64,000 nucleotides of DNA, taken from contig NC_087070.1 in assembly GCF_963678635.1 (NCBI RefSeq), positions 39,728,397 through 39,792,396 of the forward strand, written 5' to 3'. The translations under genes were made by a program, and so were the position numbers. How positions within the stretch are numbered: position 1 is the first letter of the stretch; every line of letters begins with the position of its first letter. The notes under the pieces were generated by a model, which saw only the letters and a program-made list of their open reading frames with translations, was not told where the DNA came from and searched no databases. The stretch is from Symsagittifera roscoffensis (Eukaryota; Xenacoelomorpha; Acoela; Convolutidae). Below are positions 23,501 to 34,988 of the stretch, piece by piece.

Positions 23501-25895
23501 CTCTGACTGCGCCCAACTACCAGTGTTTTCACAGGTTAAGGAATTTCAAATTTTGAAGACAAAATTGAAACTTTCTGAAATTTTTTTTGAAAAAACACAA
23601 AAAGTCACATCTTGAAAACTACAGAGAATTGAGCAACCCTATTTGACGGCAAGATTCAAAACCCCTGAGAATACTCTGATAGCCCCCAAGAAAAGAATTG
23701 GAAATTTCAAATTTGCAAGAAAAAAAATAAATTTGAGTTTTCTGAAATTTTTTTGAAAAAAATCACAAAAACCGTCATATCTCAAAAACTACAACGACTT
23801 GAGCAGTCATTTTTTGAGAAAAAATTTGCAACTCCAAGGAATAACCCGACAGAGCCTCACTATAGAGATAGGAACTTTGTATAGGACTCGAGTTTCAAAT
23901 TTTGTATAATTTTTTGTAATTGGGGTTTTCTGAAAAACTTGAAAAACCACATAACTCGTCGTATCTCGTACACTTAAAAGGATTTGGGCGTTCATAATTG
24001 GAGGTCAAAAACTCAACCACTGGGGGAGCCCTGACATATTCCACTATTAGGCTGCTTATTATAAGCTCGGTTGAATAAACACTGAATTCAACTGGAAAAT
24101 CGAAAAACTCTTTAACCATTGCAATATACGATATAGCTTAAACATGAAAAAATTCTTTCGTAAAACATGCAAAATTATTATGCTTAAACATGGGAGACAG
24201 CTGTCACACGCATTTAATTATAGTATAGATAGATATTCTTTCCAAGCTTCTCGTATAGATTTGAACATGTAATTGGGTAAAGGATCGAGTAAATAAAAAC
24301 TCTCTGCCAGAGCGTTAATGGTTTTCTTCAAATTGTTTACTAGTTATTTTTTTGAACTTATTCAGCAATGATGACTCGACTGAGCATCTGACTTCAGAAG
24401 TTCTGTTGAAATTGATTGCTTTATTTTGTTATTTTTGTCATGCAATTTTTTCGGTGAACAGAGTTTTTTTTTTAGAGTTCAGACACATTGATTTTTCTAT
24501 GATAAATTTCTCTATTTTTCAAGTTGAAAACTTTTTGGATTCTTCAATCTGTGAGTAACTTCCGTCAATTAACTTTACTCGGATTTTGACGAAAATTTCT
24601 TTCGAGTGAACGCCTTACTCGTTCATACTATGCCCATTGAAATCAAGTTATGCTTCAAAAAGTCCCAGCAGTCTATACTTTCTTAGTTTTGGCTCCCAGC
24701 TGCCATTTTGCACGCAGCACTCTCTTTCTCTCATCAATTTAAAATTCAAAGTGAAAAGATAGTGTAAAGTGTAGGGTTGCCACCATGATCATGCCTTTAA
24801 TCCATACGAACCATGCTAATTGCATTAACTAAGAATGAATCAGTATACCTTGTGTGTAATCAACTCACAGCTTGCACGTCCGTCTGGTGAAAATGCACGA
24901 TACACTCGACATCTTCACGCGCCCTGTGTAGAGCTGTGTGCAGGACAACACCTGCTTTGTTTAATCCCACAGGCTATCAAACAGTCTCTTGTAATTTCAG
25001 GGTTCGTGCATTATTAGTTCAACGAAACAAACTCATGATTCGAAACGAATTTAAGATAAAAAGGAAACAATACAAAAAAATTACCAACTGAAAAGCCAAC
25101 ATCAGAAAAATGATAAATAATCTAACCAGTTCTTCGGTCCGGTCGTTCAGTTTCGCCTTTGCAGGCTTATTTCAAACTCAAAAACTGTTTTTCATCACGA
25201 AAACTGTTTTCCCCGAAGTTTCAGTGAAGTTTAAAGACTGTTGTTTTCAATTAGCAACAAAACTATACCAAATCTTATTTCCTAACATGCGCACGAACCC
25301 CACAATTGCTTCCTGGTGACACTATCTCGGCGTCGTCCGACAAGGTTGCTTCCACCAAATTAGAAGAAGTCACTTCCCAGTATTGCAGCCCAAACTTATT
25401 GATAAGAAAAGTCTCATCAATCTGATTATCATTATTACAACTAATAGCTGTTTTAGATGGTAATCGAAGTGTCACGTGATTCAAAACATCCTCCGCCCAA
25501 CCACTGATATAAAGTAATCTGTACAAGCTAGCTAACTTACATCTCGCAATTTTCTCTGCGGTTGATATCGATCGAAAACTTCTTGCATTCTCTTCGAAAT
25601 CACATATTTTCAAAACTTTATTCGTTGAGTTTAGTCTGCTGGGCACATTGCATAATGTTCGAAAGTTCATAACACAGCCTTTTGATTTCTGTAAATACCG
25701 TATCGACAACTCCATTTTCACATCTGAAATGTACATTTTGTGTGGTGTAGGCAGCAATGTCAAGTCATAGGCGTTAAAACCTGTGGAAAAATGCAGATTT
25801 GGTTCGCTAACATAGAAGTCAAAAATAAGAAAAAAGTGGGGCCCGTAAGACTGAAAAATTGTCACGTAAAATTGAGAGTTCAAGAATATTTTCAT
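17582..25895 (-). CDS. Adducin-like protein (class II aldolase-fold head domain)
   Basis: Adducins cap actin filaments and join them to spectrin at the membrane. Their head is an inactive class II aldolase fold. The coding exons found are about 25780-25299 (a frame open to an ATG at 25895), 24973-24869, 18870-18727, 18429-18331 and 17851-17582. Diagnostic blocks in order are IARCKLASLYRL, GWAEDVLNHVT, FGLQYWEVTSS, VECIVHFH, ALKCGLL, the Gly-rich turn DNHGAVVCG with SSVEETW, and MGYNTG near the C-terminus. Joints 2-3, 3-4 and 4-5 are canonical and in frame. The first joint (GGG|GTTCGT to AG|CCTGTG) is less sure. The frame stops at 17582, soon after the neck. No lysine-rich MARCKS-type tail was found, so the protein is a short form or tail exons were missed. 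It is divergent from vertebrate adducins. Confidence 0.8.
18875..18925. repeat. Short tandem repeat at an intron edge
   Basis: The motif CACGAGTAACAAAAA is present three times with small changes, directly next to the acceptor of the adducin-like exon at 18870. It forms part of that exon's pyrimidine tract on the minus strand. Confidence 0.5.
19340..19620. repeat. Degraded copy of the hAT-like MITE
   Basis: The segment matches the interior of 16202-16600 in the same orientation. Shared blocks include GGTCCCCCCTT, GAGCGCGC, TTTTTAGTGC and GGAGAGCTCG followed by TCAATTTGG. Terminal repeats have decayed. It lies in the large adducin-like intron. Confidence 0.55.
19620..23048. other. Adducin-like intron, old repeat remains
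   Basis: No coding exon was recognised in this part of the 6-kb intron. Segments near 20520-20700 resemble 18540-18670 (shared TTAACTGCTCAAATCG/TTG and ATTGAGAAAT). A CA run of about 10 bases lies near 20955. Imperfect GACAACTCGnAACAAAA repeats lie near 21815-21850. Confidence 0.4.
23049..24229 (-). mobile_element. Non-autonomous Helitron carrying tandem repeats
   Basis: On the minus strand the element begins TCTATACTATAATTAAATG (24229 downward) after host A. It ends with the hairpin GCACCGAAGGTGC, eight bases, then CTAG before host T (23048). These are the canonical Helitron features: 5' TC, a 3' hairpin plus CTRR, and insertion between A and T. It has no terminal inverted repeats and no Rep/helicase ORF. 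The interior is a degenerate tandem array. It lies in an adducin-like intron and shares both ends with the 251-bp element at 1082-1332. Confidence 0.8.
23110..24060. repeat. Degenerate ~170-bp tandem array inside the Helitron
   Basis: Five to six units follow each other. Each has a block like GCAAGATTCGCAACCCTTGA, then ACTCTGACAG or similar, then GGAATTTCAAATTTTG, then TTTGAAAAA with GTCATATCTCAAAAAC. Starts are near 23120, 23292, 23460, 23631, 23801 and 23986, giving a period of 168-185 bp. Units are clearly diverged from each other. Confidence 0.7.
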
Positions 25896-26022
25896 GTCTA
25901 AATGATTATCTTGATTTATGAGATTGCTAATCGAAATATTATGGATACCCTTCAGTCGTTATTTTATCATCACATAAACATTAAACATCTAATATGAAGT
26001 AGATGAACGAAGCTTAATTATT

Positions 26023-29000
26023 CTACTTCATGTAAATAATGACATCAGGCGAGCTTTCCAACATGTCTTCAAATTCAGCCAAATTCTGGTCAAACAAACA
26101 TGCCAATTCTTCCGTGTGGTGTGACCCATCAAAGTACTTAGTCTTCAACTTAGCCAACGCAAGTTCCGCCTTCTGCATCGCCTTTCTTCCATTTTCTTTC
26201 ATGGACGCCAAAGACTCTTCCTCAATCACAGAGGGTGGAAGTTTCATCTTCTGGTGCACTCTTGGCAATGTATTTGAACTTGTTGCCGCCATTGGGCTCG
26301 GTGAAGGGAGCAGAGGCTGTAGTTTGGTCATTGTATCAGAATACATGGTACACATATTCTTCCATATCAAAATCGACAGCGAAACAACTTTCGACACGTA
26401 TAAAAACTGATTTTCCATTACGTTCAAAAAAATCAACCACGATATACAGTTAAAACTAGCCATCAATTTTATCATTTTGGATACTGATTTCATTATTCAT
26501 TGGCGTTCTTGAATTGCAAAACTTAAAAACCTATTAAAAGCTGAACTTCTCGCCTGCTTTACAATGAACCACATATTCTGATCCATCACCTGTTGTTGTC
26601 GGCTAACTGAAGTGTTGCTAGTAGAGATACTGGAGCTTTTAATGATCGGCACCCTCAGAGGATCACACTTAGTCACATTTTCATAATTATTTGATTCACG
26701 GTAGGCTCTAGATGACGAAATTTCTGATACCTTCTTCTGGATTTCTTCCAGAAAAGAGCTGAAAAAAAATCATCTATAACAATCACCGTTATATTACTAA
26801 GTAATTAATCATAAAAGAAGTTAGATTTACGTTTCTACATTCCAAGAAGATATTCCGATATGATTTGGCGTAAGAAAAAAACAAGTACGATATTTTCCTC
26901 AATGTGCTAGGAAGTTCAACAGACTGGTTTTTTTATCAGACCGATCTTTTAGCAGACTCATAACAATTCGCAAGTCACAACTCTAGCTTTAAAATCAGCA
27001 TTGGCGACGGCTTGCTCCGCTGCGCTTCCATTAACCGAGAGTTTTATTGTGCGCGCAAATCTGTAGTTTCAACTAATTTAGACTATTGTGTTTTGAAGTT
27101 GTCTTTTTTGAGTCTGTCAATCAATCATGCATCTCTTTATTACGTCAGTCTGCTAAAAAAACTATTATTAGTTTATTATTTGACTATTATTAGACAATTT
27201 TCACTTTTTATGCTAGCAGATTGGTCTGCTAAGCGATCTGTCCCCTTTCCTAAGCTTTCAGTACGGGAACGGATCGTTTAGCAGAAAACTATCTTAGCAC
27301 AAAAAGTGAAAAATGAGACTTTTAGCCGACCAACGTAATGAACTGACGCATGGTTGATTGACAGACTAGAAGACTAAAATAAAAAGACACTCAGTCGTGT
27401 GAAAAACTTCCCGGTGGAATCTCTCATAGTCGAAGAACCGAATGGACGAAAATAAAAATCAGCCAATCATATTTCAGATTTTCAAAATTTGGAAAGAAAG
27501 CGTGAAAATCTCAGAGAACGTAAATGTTTCTGGCGACTTAAAATTAATATTGGCCGAATATAAACTCGTCAGAAACACGCAAAATTTTCAAATTGTCACT
27601 GACCGCTGGCGAATTGAAACAAACTTTATTTCAAGGGTTTCCGTTATAATAAAAGAAACAAAATATTGCTTCATTCAATTCCTTTTTATTGAACGGCAAT
27701 TGACTCATTTTAACAAACTACTTTCGACTGTTTTTGTTCGCTGTCCTTCGCCCATGAGTCCTTCACCCATGAGAATAGTTTCCATGCTTCCCTAATTAAG
27801 ACAGTTATCTCACGATTTGTCAACAAAACTATCAACTTCAAAAACACAAGTCTAAATTAGAGGTAAAACTAAGATTCACACGCACAATAACACTCGTGCC
27901 GTAGAGAAGCGCAGCAGAGCAAGCAGTCTCTGATAGCCAAGGCCGCTTTTGAAATTAGAGCTCTAACCTGCTAATTGTTTGGAGTCTGCTGAAAAACCGG
28001 TCTGCAAAAATCCCGATGTTTTCAGTGTTAGGAAAAGACAATGTACAATCTTTGAAACCTTTTATTGAAACCTATTGCAAGCTGAAGAGGCTACGCTCGG
28101 CATTACTCAACGATGCTGACCTGGTGCTAACAAGAAATGGGTACTTGAACAATTTTCTCAGGATTCCTTTCTGCACCGAAAATAACACTAAACGTCTCAG
28201 GTCCAGCAGATCACAATGCTCACGCGCAATTTTCTTCAACGGAAGATTATCGGAAATTAAAGAGAACACCTTCGAAACAGTTTCTATGGTCAGATTCCTT
28301 CCTCTATTCACACTAACAAAATCAATGCACGTTCTCTGAAATTCCTCGTCTTTCATAAACTCATTGAATTTCGAGGTCACTATATAGAGATCAGAATAAC
28401 GAAAACGCGGAAGCATCACCACTACTTTCAGATGAAGCAAGTTTTGCAAACATGATAAAACCAAATTCTCTTCAGCTTCTGTAATGTCGATTATGTTTTT
28501 GACGCTTCTGGAACCATTGATGAGTTTCAGAACCCTCACAGTTATCAAATCCCATCGACCGAGGACTAGATTTTGGGGATGACATGACAAAGTGGGCACT
28601 TGACTTAGAAGAATTTTAACTCTGGGCGGATTTTTGGTTTCTGGCTTCAGGGCTATTGAACTTGAGTCTGGAAGTACAAGATGGACAAATCCATCCCGAG
28701 TGAGACCAGAGTAGACTCGATCGATGACTGACTGCATCTGAAGTTCGTCTAGCTTCGATATGAAACTAGACTCGTGCTCCATTCGAACCAGGCTCATAGC
28801 CAACTTCTTGATCACACACTCGTATAATGTAGTGTCACTCTAAAACATCCATAGGAATTGGATCAAAATTTCTACTACATAGAGTTAGTACAAATACGGG
28901 TTATTGATTTCATGTTTTACTAGTTTAAATGCCTAAATGAACCATAAATTGAAAGCCCGATTATATCTTCTAATCATCGAAAGCCGAATCTTTTTACGGC

Positions 29001-31563
29001 ATCTAATAATCTACAGTCGGTCGAACGAAATAAATAAAGTGGGTAAGAAAATATCAAAAAGACGATAGCCTTGACCAACCTCTGCATTGAATACGAAGCA
29101 AGTATTGAATCGGATGACCCCTCTTTCGGCCTCATACTTCGAGAGGTCACTTATTAGAATAGGGAAACCGACCACTGCTAAGTCATTGTACATGAACTTG
29201 ATGATACGACTGCAGAGAACGTCTTTTGGAAAGATATCCTAAACAAAAAATTCTCTGGATTAATTACTTTGGAAAGTTGAGCATATGAAATTTCAACAAA
29301 TTAATGGCTGCCAAATTTAGTAATAGCTGCCAAGTCCAGGTTATGACTACCAAACTCGTGAGTTTTAGATAAAAACGATTTAATTCATAATGCTGAAGTA
29401 CATAAAAAAGGAACAATTTCTGCAACTGATAATTATTATCCATTTTCAAAATTCACAAACAAACGTTTAAATTAAAAAAGCACGATTTGATCGATTTTTA
29501 AATCTGACGAAACGCGTGAAACAATTCTTTTTAAGCACAATTCATAGCAAGCGCTTAACCGCTTCAGTTAACAAACGCTTCACAAAGTTGCTGTTTAAAA
29601 TGAGGGTCGCGTTTCCTCTCATGAGTTCCACAGAGAGAACTTGCTTGAGCTCGCCGAGTAGACTTCGGTGTTCACTTGCGCAAGGGCTGCTAGAGTTTCT
29701 CAGCGATGCCAAGTGACGTAACTCCCGTAGGGCAAATACAGATCAAACATCCAGTGCCTCCACCGCACCAGGAATGAAACTCACTGGCCGTGATTTCCAT
29801 TCTTCGGCTAGAGTGAGGGCTATGCCAGGTGTTATGGCTAATTGTTGCAAGGTAGCCAGTTAGAGGGATGAAGTAACAGTAATGTCTATGGCAGCGGGGC
29901 GGCCACCTCGCTATGAAGGAAGATAGGCATCCTCGGGCCTCTCTCGAACACCCGTTATAAGATAGGCTTTCTCTAACACTGGAGAAAGATTGGCGGAGAC
30001 AGCGGTGTTGAAGATTTTATCACGGAAAAGATTGTGCCGAGCAAAACGGTTTCCCTCACGGTTTCCCTGCAGGGCAGCTTACAGCGTGATCACCGGTGGA
30101 GTCCAGTTTCCCCGAGGTACACTTCATGCATTTTTGTGTAGTTGAAGACAGGTAGGCCCAACCTGAATTGGCAAGCAATTTGAAATTCGCATGGACTGAG
30201 ATGGAGACCAAGGGCAGATATTCGAGAGACGAGAAGCCACACACCAGTGAGCTGTAAAGATGGAGAACTAAATCTGGCCGTTTATTGCGTCGATGTACTC
30301 AGGCTTTCAGGTGTTCATGAGCAACTTTGTCTGCATACTTTTGCTTTTCTTTCTCATTCGGCTGATAACCTTCATGGTTTGCGGGGTGATAAAGTGTCAG
30401 CAATGATGTTTGTTGAAGGCACCCTTGGAACGCGGGGACATGTTGATCCGAAGCGCGCCTCATCCCGAGACCACCCAGATTCACGGGCATTCAGCTCAAA
30501 AATCGTCATTCAGCTCAAAAATTCATCATTCAGCTCAAAAATTCTGAGAGAGTATTTCAGCTCGGGTGTTCCAAGGTAACTGCGAAGATGACCGATTCTT
30601 ATATGTGGATCGTCAATCTCGCTGTTTTTCAATTAGTACTTGTGATTTGTCCACCCTTTTCTGGATATGATTAGCAGCGAAATTCGCGCTACTTATCGTG
30701 GCTCCCAAAAATTCGAAGCCACTTGGTTGGCTACGCGGTATCTCATCGGGTAGCGATAGGGCATTGTTCGCATTTATCCAACCAATGGCATAAGGGGCCA
30801 ATGGGTTACCTTGTTAAACTCCGCCTTCACTCAGGCAAGGTGATCTTTGTAGACAAATTGGCTATGGTTGGAGTCGCAAAGTCAGTGTAGGCAGAGAGAA
30901 TGGGCTGACTTTTTCTGACCTCTTTTATTATCTGTTACCTAGAGATAGAATTAAAGGCATTCGAAAATCGATTTGTACGATTCTGTGACCTTCCGGTAGG
31001 TCCTCAGTTCTGGCTCTGCAGCTCAGGACAATAGTTTCGACACCACCTTTAGTGGCAACGCCCAGCTGGCAGGGCCTCAAAAGCTGCTCTGCTTCCATTC
31101 CGGCTGCTCGAGCTAGACACACTGAAGTCAGACGTCTGAGAATTTCACAGAACGCAATGTGATGTACACCGTTGCCTTTTTTCTGAAGCGCAGTCAGATT
31201 TGCGCTACAAAGCTACGACGCAAGAAATGCGGGTGCTTTGCCAGCGGCGAGAAGGTTGACTAGAGACGTGGGACATAAGAATGGTTGTCACTGCTGCTTT
31301 TGATAACTGCTCTGGAGAACTAGAAGCAGCGCACTTAATGAATTTTACTGATTGATAATTAAACGAATCGCTGGCGTAATCAAGTTCAGTATCGATTTTA
31401 TTACTAAAAAAACAATAACTATATGTTCACGTAGACATACTTTGTAATCAAAAGAGTTGAACATCTCATCGGATATGAAGCCAGCAGGCGATTGAGCTCG
31501 AATCTTGGGGCCCTGCGTTTCCCAAAACTTAACAAAAAATATCCCGCGCAGAACTGTAGTCAT
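26023..31563 (-). CDS. NPRL2: NPRL2, GATOR1 complex subunit
   Basis: NPRL2 with NPRL3 and DEPDC5 forms GATOR1, the GTPase-activating complex for Rag GTPases that restrains TORC1 at the lysosome when amino acids are low. The exons are 31563-31441, 29238-29080, 28839-28121, 26758-26590 and 26316-26023 (487 codons plus stop; human about 380). All joints are in frame. Family blocks are GIFFVKFWETQGPKI and GFISDEMF in exon 1, VVGFPILI and FNTCFVFNAE in exon 2, LVRMEHESSFIS, RWDLITVRVLKLING and ILRKLFKYPF in exon 3, and the C-terminal FEDMLESSPDVIIYMK in exon 5. Exon 4 and the start of exon 5 add roughly 100 residues rich in Ser, Asn and Pro that the human protein lacks. Intron 1 holds a LINE remnant and intron 3 a foldback element. 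The 5-bp-flanked BEL element lies about 620 bp upstream of the start codon. Confidence 0.88.
26937..28004. mobile_element. Foldback DNA element in NPRL2 intron 3
   Basis: A long imperfect inverted repeat starts CAGACCG...AGCAGACTC on the left. Its complement ends the right side at 28004. Further paired blocks are GCTTGCTC(C/T)GCTGCGCTTC, TCTGTCAATCAA(T/C)CATGC and ATTACGT, and the centre pairs CTGCTAAGCGATC (27227) with GATCGTTTAGCAG (27272). The right arm is split by about 440 bp of unrelated sequence (27421-27865). There is no transposase. It fills most of the intron (26759-28120), and the neighbouring exon joint still keeps frame. Confidence 0.7.
29500..31340 (-). pseudogene. Decayed non-LTR retrotransposon (LINE) in NPRL2 intron 1
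   Basis: Successive frames on the minus strand give pieces of a LINE reverse transcriptase and its C-terminal region. They are CQLGVATKGGVETIV followed by VQIDFR (31100-30940), GFEFLGATI (30700), MPVNLGGLGMRRASD (30490), and the Cys/His motif CTSGKLDSTGDHAVSC (30120-30060). These are followed by a tail resembling the C-terminus of the same LINE type. Stops and frameshifts are frequent. The YxDD catalytic region and the 5' end are missing. It is antisense to nothing, since it is co-oriented with the host gene. Confidence 0.7.
30480..30545. repeat. Short tandem repeat within LINE remnant
   Basis: Three copies of ATTCAGCTCAAAAATTC(A)TC with small changes, period about 20 bp. Confidence 0.6.
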
Positions 31564-31984
31564 TGTCGGTCATTAGTATTGATATATAGCTTCTGAAATA
31601 GCTGAAAAGTAGTTAAGCACTATTGCACATATCTTTTTATCCGTTTTCTGTTTTGACCTGATTTCGTTTGACCAAAAAAGAGTAATTTAACAGCCAACTT
31701 ACTGTACGAAAAAAAATCGCACGTGAAGGTCATGTCATGTTTAAAAATAATGCAAAAATTAAATAGTGAAAGACTGTAAAAGTTAACAAACCTTAGAATG
31801 CATTTGATCGCTTCCGAGAGACTTTTACATAGGTTTGGACAATGCAATATTCACGCGAAAAGTAAAAAAAGACGGGAAAGAAATGTAATCCTTGGACAAT
31901 TGGCAGGCGTAAAAAAATAGGTATGTTCTCGAAATCTGTAACCAGGCGAATTCAAAACGTTCCCTCACAAATCATAATAAAAAC

Positions 31985-32187
31985 TAGCGGATTCGCATTT
32001 ACGGTGCTTCGAAAAGATCATTGAATATAAAACGAGTTTCCAAAAACATGTTCCAAAACAGCGATAATTGGTGCAATCGTGAACATAAATTTGCCTTATC
32101 TATCAGGGGTTTCTATTTCATAAAAACAACCAAATCTAACTATAGATGGTTTGAGCAGATAAAATAAGAGGACAGATTTTCTCCCTA
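31985..32187 (+). mobile_element. 5' flank of a Penelope-like unit, split by BEL insertion
   Basis: The segment matches 43215-43400. Shared blocks are GGTGCTTCNAAnAGATC, AGCGATAATTGGTGCAATC, TATCAGGGG, TTCTATTTCATAA and AGATAAAATAAGAGG. The match resumes after the BEL element at 37056, with CAATCCCTCCATACG. The left boundary of the unit is not clear. Confidence 0.6.
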
Positions 32188-32369
32188 TGAATACTTCGCG
32201 ATAGCTGGAGAGCGACTGTTTCGTATGAAAATTTAATTAATCATGATTTAGTTACTATAAATCGCGGGTAAACGAAGTAAATTAAGGGAAAATAAACATG
32301 CACTTTTAAATGAGTTTACATAGGAACAAATTATCTCTCCAATCAAAACACGCTTTGTGTGCTTCAACA
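32188..32369 (-). repeat. BEL/Pao 3' LTR
   Basis: It pairs with 36869-37055. Shared blocks include TTAGTTACTATAAAT(C/T)GCGGGTAAA, ACTTTTAAAT or CTTTTAAATT, GAACAAATTATCT and CTTCAACA/TTTCAACA. The two LTRs differ at about one position in four, plus indels, by eye, so insertion is old. Confidence 0.8.
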
Positions 32370-33438
32370 TTGCCACCCCCGTTGAACTCTGATCAATCAG
32401 TTTAGTTGATTGTTTCAACTTTCATTGTCTTTCATCGGCAATTTCTGTAATCTTGAAATCGTCCGTGTGCTAAGCATCCCATTCCGTTTTAACTTGCACT
32501 ACCCTCACTAGACTATAGTTTCCGGTATATACATTTTCCACGATTCCAACTGGCAATGATAAAGGGGGGTGTTATTCTCATGATCATCAGTTATGTAACT
32601 AGACCTCCTTTTTTCAAGTTTTTACACAGTTCTTATTGCGTTGTTGCATAGCGGTTAGATAATCAAAAGTCCATTGCTTCTAGAATTATGCAGTCAGTTT
32701 TTGCAAGTAGTTGGATCGTTTTCTCGGGCATGTGCCAGACAGTCATATTTGGAAGTTTGACCTTGAGCAACACAAGAAACATGATTTAGGGGTGAAATGA
32801 AATTTTTCAAAAAACCGAAATGGACATGTCATGCTCAAGTTTCTCGCGACAACTGAAAATGCTAAAATCATAAAATCAGAAGAACCGATTTACAATCGCG
32901 GAAAAGTGGTCGAAAAAAGGAGCGGTAATTTGCTATTCGCAATTTCCAGACATAGAAATACATGAGAGTAGAGCTGTCTTGTTTGAAACAGAAGGCAGAG
33001 TGATTACGAACGACGAAGAAACGAATTAGAAGTGGACCAGGATGAACTTTCGGTGGAAAAGTAGACAATCGAAGTCTCCCAATGGTCCAGCCCCAAAAAT
33101 TTATTTCTCAAGTTAAAACTCATTTCTCAAGCTGGGACTTGTTAATCCAAAACTCCTCGAGTAAAAACTTGATTCCTTAGATTATTCTGGAGTTACTTAT
33201 TAATTTAGTTACTCAAATTCTAGAGTGTACCGGTATGTGAGTACCCAATTTATATTTCTTGAGTGTGTTTTATATTGCTATGTTGAGGTAAGGCGAGTTT
33301 TAGGTTGATCCATCTGAAATGGATCAAAGTTCCACTGTCTAATAAAAAATAACTATACGGATTGTTCCGACCCTGTTTTTAACGGCGTTCGCGTGTTTTT
33401 GGTATTTTGAGACCTAAGAATGGGGACGTTCTTATTTT

Positions 33439-34428
33439 CTAGAGTGGGGGGTATTTTGGAAATGGCCTGTAAGTTGTAACAAAGGTTTTAGTCTCATGTC
33501 GCAAGTGAACCCAATTGGCTTCGACCGTTTGAGGTTTAAAAAAAACACAAGAGATAATGTCCCTGACTCTTGAGCCAATGGTTATAGAGCCTATTTTTTT
33601 TAGCCTGATATGCGACTTAAGTAGGCAACTATTACACATTTTTCATCTTCATTAAGCTCATCAAAGATGGGATCAGCAACAATGAGCAGTTGACTTGAAA
33701 CCGTTCAGCAGCATTGATGGAATGAGCGGTACATTGTCTTTGGCATCATCCGAGCTCGTTTTGATCTGTCTTGAATTGAGTATAGCTTCTTTCTGACAAA
33801 GCCCTGTGTACATCTCAGCAAGTTTAGGTTTATATTCCTTGCCTATTGTTTTGTGCTAGAGTAGTTTCAATGACTTAACAGCAGCTTCCCATAGCCCTCC
33901 GAAACTTGGAGCCCTTGCAGATATAGTAGAAGTACGTTTGATACTTAAGTCTCGAACATGATCAGATGTCTACTCTGTAGCTCGTTGAGTGATCCGATGA
34001 TGTTGGTTCCATTATCGGAGAAGATCTGCTTGGGGCATCCTCGTCGAGCAACAAACCTTCTGTTGACCTTCAAGCATTCTTCAGTGTCCAAGCCTTTTGA
34101 ATTTTGAATTATCCATGAGGATTCCCTCAGTTGAAAAGCAAATAAAAACTACTATGTAACAGTTGAGTAGTTGTTTGGCTTCCTTATAGTACATTGGTCC
34201 TTCTAAATTGATACCAACATAGGAGAATGGTGTTGATGGGTTGACTCTCTCACTAGAGAATCCTCCCATCAGCTGATTCAATGCTCTACATTGGAACCTG
34301 AAGCAAGTCATGCGGTTGCCTATCGTTGCTCGCCCCATAGTCTTGACTCGTATGATCCAGAAGTGCCGCTGAGCGTGAGCAACAGTGTCATTCAGTCGAC
34401 TGTGTAGTTGGAAAGTGAATGTGACCAT
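33439..34428 (-). pseudogene. BEL/Pao integrase remnant
   Basis: The frames contain HFWIIRVKTMGRATIGN and MTCFRFQC (the degenerate zinc-binding region), GGFSSERVNPSTPFSYVG and GPMYY (start of the DDE core), and then, near 34060-33980, VARRGCPKQIFSDNGTN, the second catalytic Asp block. Frames change and stops occur between blocks, so no intact enzyme is encoded. Confidence 0.75.
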
Positions 34429-34988
34429 GGCGGATCACAGTTCTCGAAAAATGAGCGCTCGGAGGCAAGATCATCTGAAGTTTTACTTTCTCGTTAAAGG
34501 CAATCAGCCGCTGCGAGTCGTCCACCAACTTTTAGCAATCCATCATCATTTAAGAACGGATATAGCTAAAGGACGTTTAATTTTCGGCAAATATCTTGTC
34601 CGTTTCTAATTGCTTTCTTTTGTTCGTCGAAATGCTTCTCCTGAACGTCTCATACAAGGAGGTTTAGTCCTAACTTTCAAGATGTTCTTCTTCAGAAGTT
34701 TCACGGCGAACTTTGCGAAAAAAGCTCCAATGCGTTGAGATTTGCCAAAAGATCTCCATTGTTCCAAATTGAAGAACTTTCCGCTTTTTGTCTGTCCGCC
34801 GTTTAGTCCTGGTTGCTTTTGCTGTTTTCATGGTTTCCTTCCCGCCAATTGTCTGAGTGAGCAGGATGGTTTCTTCGAATGACCATTTGATCTCGTTCTT
34901 CTCTTCAAATGCTTCGAGAATCATTGGTTGTGATAGAAAACGAACTTCAATACAACCAAGAGGGCCCTGACCACCAAAGCTGACACTT

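Noticed and set aside
23110..24060. CRISPR-like array
   Set aside because: The units are ~170 bp, degenerate, without uniform spacers, and enclosed in Helitron ends in an animal intron.
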